In this document: piece by piece, positions 1 through 11,205 of the stretch | How positions within the stretch are numbered: the first letter of the stretch is position 1 | Layout: the number at the start of each line of letters is the position of its first letter | Assembly (NCBI RefSeq): GCF_028554725.1 | Contig: NC_071669.1 | Coordinates: forward strand, 3,053,501 to 3,117,500 | Source: Zeugodacus cucurbitae | Lineage: Eukaryota; Arthropoda; Insecta; Diptera; Tephritidae | Direction: 5' to 3' | DNA length: 64,000 nt | Translations under genes and position numbers: made by a program | Notes under the pieces: model-generated | The model's database searches: none | What the model was told of the DNA's origin: nothing | Seen by the model: only the letters and a program-made list of their open reading frames with translations

Positions 1-3000
1 CACCATAAACCATTTTAAAACAATCACCTTCAAGTATCAGAATAGGCATAACATCAGGACATGCAATTTTGCTGCCATCACCAGCAACAACAACATGATC
101 ATCAACACTGACAGCATGCGCTGCATCAACACCAAGCAAATTAGTAAATGTAGCAGTGGTAGTTGTTGAAATGAAAGATTCTTCAGTGGCATTAACAGTA
201 TTAGTTAGCAAAGATGCTGTGGTGGCAGCAATTGGTGAGTATGGTGGATGAATGAAATTGTCGGTAGTGTGCGGCGCGGTGGTCGTAGTGGTAGCGGCAG
301 TGGCAGTGTCAATAAAGCTAGCTGTATCATCGCGATCCTCTAATGGCACGAAGTGTGCTTCGTTGTCAAAAGCGTCAACCGTTTCAGTTACCGTTAAGAA
401 ATCCGCGCACTTGCAAGGACACTCCGGTATGGGTGGCGGTGGTTCGGGTATGCAATAAGGACTCGGTTGTTCATCGGCATGTGTATTTGTTGGTGGCGCA
501 GCCATTTCGTGCGACGGCGCTTTTATGCGTTCATGCGTAAGCACCTCTTGCACATCGTGCGACTGTCCACCGATGGGCACGGCCACATGTAGCGTATACA
601 CGGAGTTACTATCACCTTCGGTGGCTATTGAAACATTCACGAGTATGTGTTTGGTCGGCGCATCGTACGTTTCACTCACTATGGGCGGTTTCAGCGGATA
701 TGGCGGCAGCTTGTCGGCGTAACTGTTGGCGGTGTTTTCATCTACGCCACCTTTGAGCACTTCATTTTCTGCATGCGACGGATATCTGGGTGGCCGACTG
801 GTGACAATTTCCTTACGCTTGCCATATGCATAACTCGGCTTCTCTTGCGCGCTGGTGTTGCGAACACCGTCACCAATGGTTTTATAGATCTCATCCTCAC
901 TCGAGTGTGTATTCTCCAGCTTGATGATATCAATGTCGTCCGCATTCGTTTCAGCAATGAAAGGCGGATAGTCATTAGTTGCGGCGTCAGCGTTGGAGTT
1001 TGTATTGAAATTACTATTGCTCTTGATTATGTTAGCGGGTGCGTTGTGGTTGCTGGCGTGTTTGTTGTTGTTGTGTTGGTGCGGCATTAAACCGTCATTA
1101 AGCATCAGCTCGTCTTCCGAGCTGCTTTCATCAACTACAGCTGTTGACGTATTTTTTTGCTTTCCGCTTAAATGGTTCGGTTGTATTGTTGTAGCATGCG
1201 CTGGCGCTTCATCTTCAGCAGACGCTTCCCTGGTTACATGATTGCTGTTTGGTTTTTGTGTTGCTTGTTCAAAGTCTGTTTCATCAGCTTGCTTGTCGCT
1301 CCTTTCTAGTGGCAGCAAATCTGCCACTGCTCCTTCCTTTTTACTTTCATAACCCAAAACCACTACATTACTTTTTTGTACATCTCTTCCGTCCGCTGCC
1401 GCTCTCAGTTGCTTGTCGCTTGCAACAGCTTCTTTGCTTGCCACTGACGCTCGCTCATTTATCTCCATCGTTTGTCGTTCATCAGCTGTTTTCATTAGTT
1501 TTGCTGTTGTTGTTGTTGTCTCAACACCAACTATTGCTGTGCTGTGTTTTTCAATCATTGCAGCACGTTCGTTTTGCATTTGACTTTCGTTTAGCTTAAT
1601 TTCCAGTTCGCTTTCGCTCGCCGCACGCCCCGCTTGCCACGCGCCATCGCCAGCTCTTGTTGTCTCCGTGCGTGTCTCTACATCATCATATGCGGCGCGC
1701 TGCCACTCTTCTTGCTCATTCAATTCGGATTTATCAATTTTTATGACACTTGACGTGTCTGCGACCAGTGGTGTGGCTGGCGTTCGCGCGGTGTAGCCGA
1801 CATCATCATAGCTGTCAACCAAATCACGCTCATTATTGTTATCATCAGTTGCAGCTTCGTCCGTATCGCTTTCACTATCACTCAACGCGTTGTCGCTTGT
1901 GCCATTATGACGATTGATTTGAGTATCATTTGCATCATCAAATTCTAGGTAGCGCGCTGTAGTTTCTTGCGCGTCCGCACTCAAATTATTTTTTGATTTT
2001 TTAGTCGCATTACCGTCCATTTTATTGTCATCACTTATGGCGTTGTTTTTGTCAATTGGCGCAGCGCCTATGACGGCGTTATTGCTGCTCAGTTTTTCCG
2101 GTTCGTTTCTTAGCACTGGTGGCCTGTCAATTTGATTATCATCATCAATAATCACATTGAGAAACTGCACTGCCGCTGACGCTGGCAAGACAGGTGCGTG
2201 TATTGGGCGCCCAAAGTGTTGTCTAAGCTTTTTAATATGTCTCGGCTCGTGCGCTTTACGTACACGCAAATTGCTTTTCAGCGGTTTATAGGCGGCCGTT
2301 TGTGCTTCTTCTTCAGCCACACCTTCGGCAGTCGCAGCGCGCGTTCTCGCTACATTTGCGCGCGGCGCCGCACCAGTTGTAATCGATATCTCATTAATTT
2401 CAGTCGCCGCTTTAAAAATATATTCCTCCGTGCCTTCGTCTTTGTTAAGAAACTCCGCATGCGAGTCACTTACTTCACGTTGCGTGTCACCTTCAACGTA
2501 ATCAATATCACCATTAAATATATCACCAGCGTCGCTAGTCGTAAGGTCAACCTTTGGGTGCGACGCTGTGGGTGTTGGTGCTGTTGTAGACGCGTCTTCA
2601 ATTGTATTCCCTTCCACCAACGCAGCAGAGTTTGCATCGCTAGCCGCGTGTGCGTTGCCACCATCATTTCCGTCGCTTGTCAAATTTACTACTTCATTAT
2701 TTTTATCCCTAAAAGCCTTTGACAAAACTTTGGCAATTGTCGTCAATGTCGTCTCATACTGCTGCCCATCAGACACATCATCGGAGGTCTTCGCGGCAGC
2801 GACAATTTCAGCGTCAGACGTTTGTGCTGCCGCGCCTTCAACACCAGTCTCAGCGGCGTTGACGACGGCAGCGGCAGCCGTTTCTTTGTCATCATTAGAG
2901 TTTTGATTGAGATTTAATACGTTATTGATTTGCAAAGTTTGCGTCGCAGATACACTGTCGCGTCTTGGCATGCGGTTACTGTTGGGCGTGTTATTACCGT

Positions 3001-3978
3001 TATTCCTGTCATAATCAGTCGCAATATTTTCAAACTCCTTTGGCATTTCGAGCGCTTGATTGCCTAACGCGGCGGCAGCATTATTATTTGCCGGTTGTGT
3101 ATTAGACAACGGCGGCGTTTGACATTTATGCAACGCGCTTGTTGCTGCGGTCTCAAGACAGCGCGTTTTGGGCTCCGTCGATTGTTTTGCTTCATTGGTC
3201 TCAACGCTTGTTGTAGGCCACGTTCGATGCGCAACCGTCGCTGTATTACTTTCCCTTAGCTCGTGCGCTTTCACCTCTTCAACCACCAAATTTGTTGGCT
3301 GCTCCTTTGTATCTAGCAGATTTCCCACACCTGCCGTTTGCGCCACCAACTCAATCACCTTGTCGTTAGTCAACTTCAACTCCATATCCTCCACATTTGC
3401 CATTGTCTTTTGAGTAACTTCAAAGCTGTCAGCGTTCGCGCTATTGCCAACAGTTAACAGTTCACTGTCGCCGCTGTCACTGTCGTCCTTTGCCTTATCA
3501 ACACCGACGCCATTGCCATTCTCCAATTTATGTTCGCCATTATACTTGTTGTTTATAACATTGTCGTGCGCTTTCATTTCATCATCGCGCTTCGTATGCG
3601 CACTCGTAATTAAGTCGATGCTTTCGAAAGTTTGGTCTGTCATTAAACTTCGACGATAACGCTTCTTTCGTGCGCCATGTTGTTGCCAAATGGCGTTGAA
3701 TGGCTTGTGGACTTTCAACAGCGTTTGCTGTTGGATTCGTTTTTGCTTTTGATATAACTTTTCCTGATAGTTCTTCCGCTGCCATTGTAGTTGTTGCTGT
3801 TTTTGTAGTTGTCGTCGTTTATACGCTTGTGTCTCGAATGACAGGCGCGTCCGCGCTGCAGCGCTATCCTTTGTTTGTTGTTGTCGCCATATTTGCTGTG
3901 TCCCGTATGTGTGGCCGCGCTCAAGGTATGAACCAGCGGCGGCTCTATCTAGCACCGATTGCACTTCGTTTCTAATGT
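1..3978 (-). CDS. Ten-m: Ten-m giant ectodomain exon, 5' part (runs off window)
   Basis: Seen: the minus-strand frame whose plus-strand triplets start at positions 2, 5, 8 and so on has no stop from 4003 down to position 2. The upstream stop is at 4004-4006. A good acceptor (pyrimidine-rich, ending CTCCAG) places the exon start at 3978, entering in phase 1 and completing an Asp codon with the G left by exon 5867-6232. The 1,326 residues begin DIRNEVQSVLDRAAAGSYLE. A Gln/Arg/Lys-rich stretch follows (about 30-100), then RKKRYRR (104-110, two overlapping furin-type sites). A long acidic Asp/Glu/Asn/Thr/Ala-rich low-complexity stretch runs to about 1040. A more ordered block (1047-1146) contains KHILVNVSIA and VYTLHVAVPIGG, followed by PEPPPPIPECPCKC and a last Cys-containing segment ending EGDCFKMVYG. 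Composition is clearly less AT-rich than the introns. Inferred: extracellular, since it follows a type II transmembrane segment. From memory the usual Drosophila Ten-m continues differently after NANNGG, so this may be an alternative or cassette exon. No known domain recognised. Confidence 0.85.
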
Positions 3979-5866
3979 CTGGAGACAACAGCGCATGGTT
4001 TTTTTAAACAATATTTCACAGTAATTAACCTAACATTTGCTTAATTCTCTACATTTATTACGATTTTTTTTTTTTTTAATTTTCTATTATGCTTTAAGTT
4101 GCGCTTTAATTAAATAAGAGCGCCTTTCTATATAACTTCTTATCGGCTTATGACACTAATGAATATTTCTTGTGCGCTCGCGCTTCGAATTACACAAATT
4201 ATGCAAATGCTTTTAGACAGTGGTGGGGACGGAGGCGGGGGCTGCTGGCGCGTAAATTAAGTGTAAAATGTGTTTTTAATGCGATTTTACCAATGAGTGA
4301 ATTGCCGCCGCCCACAAAATGGCGCGGTTGTAAGCATGAAAGGTGAAAGAAATCAAACGCGCGTCAAGGGAATCCAACGCGCCAGGGGTGGGCAAACGTT
4401 AAACGCACTAAATGTTGGCAATTGCTGACAGTGGCGCTTTTTTTTGGCTGAGAAAGAAAGCAATTTTTGTCTAATATGCTTAGACATTCATGCATTGTGG
4501 CTTAGGTTGTACTAATAATAATATATTCGTGATCTCTGTGTAACCAAGGGAGATTGTGGCTTTGCATATTCAATACGCGCTGATTGCACGCGTTTCAGTT
4601 TTGATTTAATTTGCTACGTTTTTACCTCTAATGACTTTGTCATTATAATTTATATTTTCGGCATTAATTTGAGTAATAACACGCGCGGGAGATAATATGC
4701 TGAATTTGAAAATTTCATTAAAAGCTTCTAAGTAACTGCGGTAGAGGGCGCTCTTGGTATAAATACTATAATTTATTAATTAAAGTTGAAAATTCTAGCA
4801 CTAGGTAGGTATAAATAGCTCATAATCTACATCACTTTCAATCTCCTTTCAAATCTAACTATTTTCCAAAGCAAACTTTTGCGCTGCCCAACTACAATAT
4901 ATTTCCGCTATTGTGCTGTAATTACTTTTCCAATAGTGTGAACACGCCTTATACGCAAACATTTTCGCATGACTCACACAGTCATTACGTCAATGGGGGC
5001 GATTTGGCGAAATCTTCAATTAGCATTAAATTACGAAATTTCGGCGCTTTCAAATACAGAAAACTCATTTATTTTCAACACAGAAGAATTTAATTTCGAA
5101 TTGGTGCAGAAGAAAACGTTAAGAAATGTGTAAGCAAAGTGCGTTCTCACTTTTGTCTACAGCTCAGCTCTTGCAGTCTCAACTTCCCGGCGTCAATTTC
5201 CGGCTAACAAAGTTGACCTGTAATTGCAGCGCTGCTGCATCCTGCCACATCCACAATATTTGTTGTATTTTGTACTTTACAACAACAACAATATATATTG
5301 CTTTTTTTTACTTTCTCCACTTTAGACGCCATTGTCGTGGTCTATTTATGGTTAAACAACTTTGTCGAAAGTGTCAACGGCAGACGGCGTTGAATAAATA
5401 AATAAAAATTAAAAGGCGAAAACAAATGAATCGAAGATTCAACGGTGGGGTATAAAACATAGAAAATAAGCATATTTTTTAAATTTTTTGGCTGCTGAAT
5501 AACTGAAGCTTTGCCAACAATAATGAGAGTGTCAAGCGCGCTTTCAAACAGCAGACAGCGCCAGTCGGTTTGTAGCGCCGGGGTGAGCCGCACTCGGCGT
5601 TAGCTACCGACTCAAGCCAGCTCAAGTGACAATTTTATTCATTTGATTTTGCTTAAACTTTGAGCTGTCTGTGCCGTTTTTTGTTTTTGTTTTCACAACA
5701 GACAATGTCTACAAGCCCCCTACTCCACTCCTCACTGTCTATTGCTGTCTACTGCTATTCATTACACCGTTATTCGTTGATTTCTCTACACGCGACGCTT
5801 CAACGCCATACTTAGCGCCAGCAAGTGAAACTCATTTAAAAATAATTAAAACTTGAAAATAATTAC
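3979..5866 (-). other. Ten-m intron (1,888 bp)
   Basis: Phase 1 intron between the giant exon and the juxtamembrane exon. The donor is GTAATT following GGAG (5866 downward). The acceptor is the CTCCAG at 3979-3984. It holds A/T homopolymer tracts (for example T-run near 4065-4077) and no convincing ORF. Short ORFs at 4911-5593 are in mutually overlapping frames with no coding character. Confidence 0.8.
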
Positions 5867-6232
5867 CTCCATTATTGGCATTTGCCAGCGACGATGATGC
5901 GGGTGACGAGGCAACGGCTCCGGTCGTACCTATGGCAGCTACCGCCGATGACGCCGATGCTGGTGATTGGTAGGCAGTCGATGATGGTAAGGTGCCACCG
6001 CCACCGCCGTTGCCCAACAAGTCAGCGCTACCGCTGGCTGCCTGCGCCGCTGCCGCTTGTGATGCCGATATCGAGGAGAGTGATGAGGTTGCCGTTGATG
6101 CCGTGACCGTGGTGGGTTGTCCGAATTTCGTTAGATCTGTGTTAGTGCTTTTGGCGGCCGTCACTACGGATGCCTCGTTGCCGACTAGAATTGTGCGTGG
6201 TTCGTCCATGGATAAGTGTAATACACCGGATA
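5867..6232 (-). CDS. Ten-m: Ten-m juxtamembrane linker exon
   Basis: Seen: 366-nt exon in phase 1 at both ends. The acceptor is CTAACCTCACACAG just above 6232 and the donor GGAG|GTAATT is at 5867/5866. Joined to the preceding exon it reads VSGVLHLSMDEPRTILVGNE, then ASVVTAAKSTNTDLTKFGQ, then about 90 residues of Ala/Ser/Thr/Gly low complexity including a GNGGGGG run, ending SSLANANNG. Known: the stretches LVGNEAS, TAAKSTNTDL and SSSLANANNGG are ones I recognise from Drosophila Ten-m, where they lie just outside the membrane before the EGF-like repeats. Inferred: a flexible extracellular stalk at residues about 153-275 of the reconstructed partial protein. An internal Met at 6209 is not the start, because the frame is open and matching across the junction. 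Confidence 0.9.
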
Positions 6233-6385
6233 CTGTGTGAGGTTAGAGAGAACGAGAGTTAGAAAAAGAGAGTGAGAAGAAAAGTTGTAGTGAATGAATG
6301 CTTAGTAATTGAAGTTATTTTAATTAATGTACGATAAGTAAGTATAAGAAAAGCCTCAATGAAAATTAATTGATGCGCGTCTTAC
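6233..6385 (-). other. Ten-m short intron (153 bp)
   Basis: Donor GTAAGA (6385-6380) and acceptor TCACACAG (6240-6233), phase 1. The purine-rich plus strand (gagagaacgagag) gives the expected pyrimidine tract on the minus strand. Confidence 0.85.
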
Positions 6386-6661
6386 CATATAGAACTATGG
6401 AAATCAAGCCGAGTAACGCAAATACCGCCAAACAGATATTGAGCGCACATCGCCAGCGATGCCAGCGCGCCGCCAAACCCTTGCGGAAATTCATCGGTGT
6501 CGAGTAGTGATGCGCAGGCAGACCGCTCATAACGCTGCGCGGTGGAAGCACGGGTCCCATGCAATTATTCGTGCTGCGCTCGTAACCTTTGAGTGTGTCT
6601 TTTGTAGGTGTTGAGCAGGCTGAGCCGCTTTTATAATCGATGGGTGAACCTTTGTTGATAT
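6386..6661 (-). CDS. Ten-m: Ten-m exon with cytoplasmic tail end and transmembrane helix
   Basis: Seen: 276-nt exon with acceptor TTTCACTTGCAG before 6661 and donor TATATG|GTAAGA at 6386/6385, phase 1 at both ends. It encodes INKGSPIDYKSGSACSTPTK, DTLKGYERSTNNCMGPVLPP, RSVMSGLPAHHYSTPMNFRK and then GLAARWHRWRC before a hydrophobic helix (about residues 133-157, ALNICLAVFALLGLISIVLY plus VSGVL from the next exon). Basic residues lie on the N-terminal side, so the predicted topology is N-in/C-out, the teneurin arrangement. Known: I recognise the GSPID, SACSTPTKDTLKGYERST and LPAHHYS..MNFRK blocks as Drosophila Ten-m cytoplasmic sequence. The helix itself looks less conserved to me than its flanks (from memory, unchecked). 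Teneurins act as homo- and heterophilic synaptic and axon-guidance receptors. Confidence 0.92.
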
Positions 6662-8390
6662 CTGCAAGTGAAAAATATTTCGAATGATTAATAAGGTGAT
6701 TTATTACATTGGTAAGCTTTCGGATGAAAGCTTTTCAAAAAATAAAAATATTGAATGGCGAAATTCTTGTGGAAAATAAATAATAGAAAATAAATCGTGA
6801 AGCTTTCATCAGTATATGTAAGTAAAAGCTTTCGCTATTAAGCTTAAAGCTTTCAGGCGGTATCTCATACTTTTCGGTGGACTTAATTATGATTTTGATA
6901 GTTTTCAAACGGTGAACTGTCTTGTATGAAATCCTAAAACTGAATATTATTTTCTGGAATATATTTAAAGAATCTTTCAAAATTCCATCCTGTCTAAAAT
7001 CGATCGATTTAAAGCTTTCATTAAATATACATTACGCTGCTATGCGATTACAATTTTTTATGGCATTAGCAATGCAAGTAGTGTCGTTTTACTTTGATGA
7101 CGGGATTATAGTCAAACGCAAAAGAAACGAAATAAAAAAGGCATTAACTAAAATCAATTAAATCATTTGACCATGAAACACACCGTAAAAATGCCAACTT
7201 GTCGTAGTAATGCTAAAACCATAAAAAGTTGCCACACCAACAACAACGAAACAGCAAACAAAAGAGCCGAAAAATGTAGCAAATGTAATCAGAGGCCAGT
7301 GAAAAGTGAAGGGAGCCAAAAAAGGAAACTAAACGACAACTGTGGCGACCATTAAAATCACACCTAATTCGCCATTCTCGATTTCCTTAACGAACAAACT
7401 GGCCACAGCCACAGCCGAAACTGAATAGCCAAATAAGCAAAAAAAAAACTACTATAAAAAGGAAATACAAATGGCTGCAGAAAGAAAGTAAGGGATTAAA
7501 GGAAGTGAAAAAAATCGACTAAAGTCCTTGCGCTGCGTGTTAATGTCAGCGACAGGACAGCGTCCGCGTCAGCAGTTGGATTTGCAACTGATTTGCTTGC
7601 CTTGCCTTGTCATGAACTGCTGATTGAAGTTGTGCTTCTGGAACAAAAGGCAGCAGCAGCGGCGGAAGACAAGGCTGTGCGTTATAGATGTGTTACATTG
7701 GCTGCGTTTAGATGACAGCGACACTGCGTCAAACGGACCCCAAGCAAACGGCAGCGGGATTTTGGTATTCGTTTTTTCGGTGTGACATACCGACGACGAC
7801 TGCTGCTGCTTATCGCCTTTTTGGCTCGAATTTCATTTGTATAAAAGGATTTGTGCAAAAGGATAAACGAACTGACAACGAACATAACCTCAACAGGAGA
7901 GTGTAGTGAGGGTGACATATACTCGTAAGTGTGTGTGTGTGTGTCGTATGTCAACTGGGTGTGCGTAAAAAGGCGAAATTGTATGCAAAAATTTGTCAAA
8001 TGGAGCGCTCTATTTTTATGCGACCCCCACCCATACTCTAATATTATATATATATACTATATATACCACTACAAATCAAACGGATTTGCAATCAAACAAA
8101 AATCTCAACGGTGGTGGTGGAGCGTTGGTGGTGGAAAGCCACACTGGACACAGCTGTATAAAGCAAGAAAAAAATAAGAAAGTAAGGAGTGTCGGGCGAT
8201 AGCAACAGAAAAAAAGAACCCCTGTATTCCCTGGATAATGTGGAAACAAATCATTTGTTGACGCCATGATGATAATTCGATTATGTGATGTATCCAACAC
8301 TGCAAATCAAGCAGCACCAGCGCACTGGCTCGTGAGTTTGGCTGGCTGCGTGTAATGCCGACATTATGTTGGAGTAACCGACTAGCTATC
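6662..8390 (-). other. Ten-m 42-kb intron, 3' end segment
   Basis: Intronic sequence upstream of the transmembrane exon. At 6710-7022 the motif AAAGCTTTC recurs several times, the same core as the array at 27.7-28.65 kb. A (GT)n run lies at 7929-7944, with TA-rich sequence near 8041-8067. ORFs here are short, overlapping and without coding character. Confidence 0.6.
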
Positions 8391-8392
8391 TA

Positions 8393-9685
8393 ACGGGTGA
8401 TTTTTTTGAGGTTAGGATTTTCATTAGTATTTGACAGATCACGTGGGATTTCAGACATGGTGTCAAAGAGAAAGATGCTCAGTATGCTTTGACATTTCAT
8501 CATGAATAGACTTACTAACGAGCAACGCTTGCAAATCATTGAATTTTATTACCAAAATCAGTGTTCGGTTCGAAATGTGTTTCGCGCTTTACGTCCGATT
8601 TATGGTCTACATAATCGACCAAGTGAGCAAACAATTAATGCGATTGTGACCAAGTTTCGCACTCAGTTTACTTTATTGGACATTAAACCAACCACACGAA
8701 TGCGTACAGTGCGTACAGAAGAGAATATTGCGTCTGTTTCTGAGAGTGTGGCTGAAGACCGTGAAATGTCGATTCGTCGCCGTTCGCAGCAATTGGGTTT
8801 GTGTTATTCGACCACATGGAAGATTTTACGCAAAGATCTTGGTGTAAAACCGTATAAAATACAGCTCGTGCAAGAACTGAAGCCGAACGATCTGCCACAA
8901 CGTCGAATTTTCAGTGAATGGGCCCTAGAAAAGTTGGCAGAAAATCCGCTTTTTTATCGACAAATTTTGTTCAGCGATGAGGCTCATTTCTGGTTGAATG
9001 GCTACGTAAATAAGCAAAATTGCCGCATTTGGGGTGAAGAGCAACCAGAAGCCGTTCAAGAACTGCCCATGCATCCCGAAAAATGCACTGTTTGGTGTGG
9101 TTTGTTCGCTGGTGGAATCATTGGACCGTATTTTTTCAAAGATGCTGTTGGACGCAACGTTACGGTGAATGGCGATCGCTATCGTTCGATGCTAACAAAC
9201 TTTTTGTTGCCAAAAATGGAAGAACTGAACTTAGTTGACATGTGGTTTCAACAAGATGGCGCTACATGCCACACAGCTCGCGATTCTATGGCCATTTTGA
9301 GGGAAAACTTCGGAGAACAATTCATCTCAAGAAATGGACCCGTAAGTTGGCCACCAAGATCATGCGATTTAACGCCTTTAGACTATTTTTTGTGGGGCTA
9401 CGTCAAGTCTAAAGTCTACAGAAATAAGCCAGCAACTATTCCAGCTTTGGAAGACAACATTTCCGAAGAAATTCGGGCTATTCCGGCCGAAATGCTCGAA
9501 AAAGTTGCCCAAAATTGGACTTTCCGAATGGACCACCTAAGACGCAGCCGCGGTCAACATTTAAATGAAATTATCTTCAAAAAGTAAATGTCATGAACCA
9601 ATCTAACGTTTCAAATAAAGAACCGATGAAATTTTATGCGTTTTTTTTTTTTAAAAAGTTATCAAGCTCTTAAAAAATCACCCTT
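8393..9685 (+). mobile_element. Tc1/mariner-superfamily transposon, apparently complete
   Basis: Seen: a 1,293-bp element bounded by imperfect terminal inverted repeats. The left end is ACGGGTGATTTTTTTGAG and the right end, reverse-complemented, is AAGGGTGATTTTTTAAGAG. TA dinucleotides at 8391-8392 and 9686-9687 fit the TA target duplication of the superfamily. It contains one uninterrupted transposase gene in plus orientation, opposite to Ten-m. The intact frame and ends suggest a recent insertion, though whether it can still move is not visible from sequence alone. Confidence 0.9.
8502..9587 (+). CDS. mariner-like transposase (361 aa)
   Basis: Catalyses cut-and-paste excision and integration of the surrounding element. 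The N-terminal ~110 residues (MNRLTNEQRLQIIEFYYQNQ onward) look like the helix-turn-helix DNA-binding region seen in many insect mariner-like proteins, with a second HTH-like stretch (SIRRRSQQLGLCYSTTWKIL, 90-109). The DDE/D catalytic domain shows Asp159 in LFSDEAHF, Asp252 in WFQQDGATCHTA and Asp289 in RSCDLTPLDYFLWG. Thirty-six residues separate the second and third Asp, so the triad is D,D36D rather than the classical mariner D34D. I do not assign a clade. Length is normal for the family and no stop or frameshift is present. The start ATG lies 109 bp inside the left end. The stop is followed by about 100 bp to the right TIR, including an AATAAAG polyadenylation-like signal. Confidence 0.93.
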   Translation: MNRLTNEQRLQIIEFYYQNQCSVRNVFRALRPIYGLHNRPSEQTINAIVTKFRTQFTLLDIKPTTRMRTVRTEENIASVSESVAEDREMSIRRRSQQLGLCYSTTWKILRKDLGVKPYKIQLVQELKPNDLPQRRIFSEWALEKLAENPLFYRQILFSDEAHFWLNGYVNKQNCRIWGEEQPEAVQELPMHPEKCTVWCGLFAGGIIGPYFFKDAVGRNVTVNGDRYRSMLTNFLLPKMEELNLVDMWFQQDGATCHTARDSMAILRENFGEQFISRNGPVSWPPRSCDLTPLDYFLWGYVKSKVYRNKPATIPALEDNISEEIRAIPAEMLEKVAQNWTFRMDHLRRSRGQHLNEIIFKK

Positions 9686-9687
9686 TA

Positions 9688-10705
9688 TATAAAATACATA
9701 CACATGTTAGTGACAAGCTGCTGGTTGGGCGGCGCTGTACACGCGCGCTGTCTGCCAATGTACAGACAAAAGACACGCAACACAACGGCAATCTGTCTGT
9801 CTGTCTGTCTGTCTCTACTGTCTTCAGCTTGTCTGCGTCTGTCTGTCTACTAGGCGTATGAGCGATCAAGTGGAAATTCAATATCGATAACATTTCATGC
9901 CAACTTATAATAGTTTAAATACATGTAATGTCGTGTGCAAGTCGTGGGGATGAGTGGACAGACACCAAGCGCATACACAATGGCTGTTTTATACTTGAAT
10001 ATGCCAAGCGCTGGTACTATTGTCTGTTGTGTGCGGTATGTGGCTACTGCTGGTTCATGGCAAGAGCAGTGATAGCAAAAGTTGCTGCTTATATGTATGT
10101 ATGTACGAGTGAATGGTGTATGCGTGTTGCTATAAGCATAATTAAGTGTGGTTAATGAAATGAAAATGGCAATGCGTATGCGATGTTTAATAGCAGAAAA
10201 AAATGATAGTAAAAGTTTTTTTTTTGTTTTTTCGAGTGTTTTCATATAGTAGGCGGAGAGCTGTTAGTGGTTTGAAGTGATTGAAGTAAGCAAAGACAGT
10301 TGGTAAGGCAGAAAATATTATAATGCCAGACATTTAAAGGTTACAGATTGTTGTTAAGTAAGAGAAAATAAGGTGAAAATAAATAGGAAAGCTTTTTGAG
10401 TGCAGTATTCGAAAATATTAATATATTTCGAAAATATAAATATTAATATATTTTGTCTGACTGTCTCTCGGTAAATCAGAAGTTCAAATTCCAACTGAGA
10501 AAAGGCTTAAAATATTAAAGACAATTATTTCATAATATCAGTAGTACCCTAAAAAATAGGCAGGCACTGTTGAACTTTCAAAAAATACACTAATCCTCTA
10601 ATCAAGCTCTAATAAGTTCGATAACAGTAGATTTTAGTACTTATAATCGACCTAGTGGTGGCCAAACTTAATGATTATTTAATTTTTGTGATTCTTTTTT
10701 ATTAT
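9688..10705 (-). other. Ten-m intron segment
   Basis: Contains a CTGT/TGTC microsatellite at about 9796-9852 and otherwise unique AT-rich sequence. The 116-aa minus and 75-aa plus ORFs at 9895-10245 overlap each other and show no coding signature. Confidence 0.5.
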
Positions 10706-11205
10706 ACACTGAACAGGGTATATTATGTTTGTCACGAAATTGTAACACCCAGAAGGAAGCGTCGGAGGCCCTATAAAGTATATATATAAATGATCAGTAT
10801 GTTGTACTGAGTCGTTTTAGCCATGTCCGTCTGTCTGTATATATACGAACTAGTCCTTCAGTTTTTAAGATATCGTTTTGAAATTTTGCTGATGTTATTT
10901 TCTATTCAAGAAGCTACTCATTTGTCGGAACTGCCGATATCGGACCACTATATCATATAGCTGCCATACAAACCGAACGATCGGAATCAATGGCCTGTAG
11001 GGAAAACTTCCGCATTTTACAACATATCTTCACGAAATTTGGTGTGAGTTATTGCTCATAGAAATAATTTAATCTCCGAAAAAATTCTTCAGATCGGTTC
11101 ACTATAGCATATAGCTGCCATACAAACTGAACGATCGAAATCAATGGCTTGTAGGGAAAACTTCCCCATTTTACTACATATCTTCACGAAATTTGGTGTG
11201 AGTTC
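10706..11205. repeat. Dispersed repeat fragment with internal duplication
   Basis: Sequence beginning ACACTGAACAGGGTATATTA, with GTCCGTCTGTCTGTATATAT and CATATAGCTGCCATACAAAC blocks. This kind of sequence is one I recognise as highly repeated in tephritid and related fly genomes. Internally a ~110-bp unit (CACTATA..CATATAGCTGCCATACAAAC to CTTCACGAAATTTGGTGTGAG) occurs twice, near 10950-11050 and 11098-11202. No protein is encoded and no terminal repeats are seen, so the element class is unresolved. Confidence 0.6.

Noticed and set aside
252..3975. Plus-strand ORFs of 65-174 aa
   Set aside because: Shadows of the long minus-strand Ten-m exon frame.
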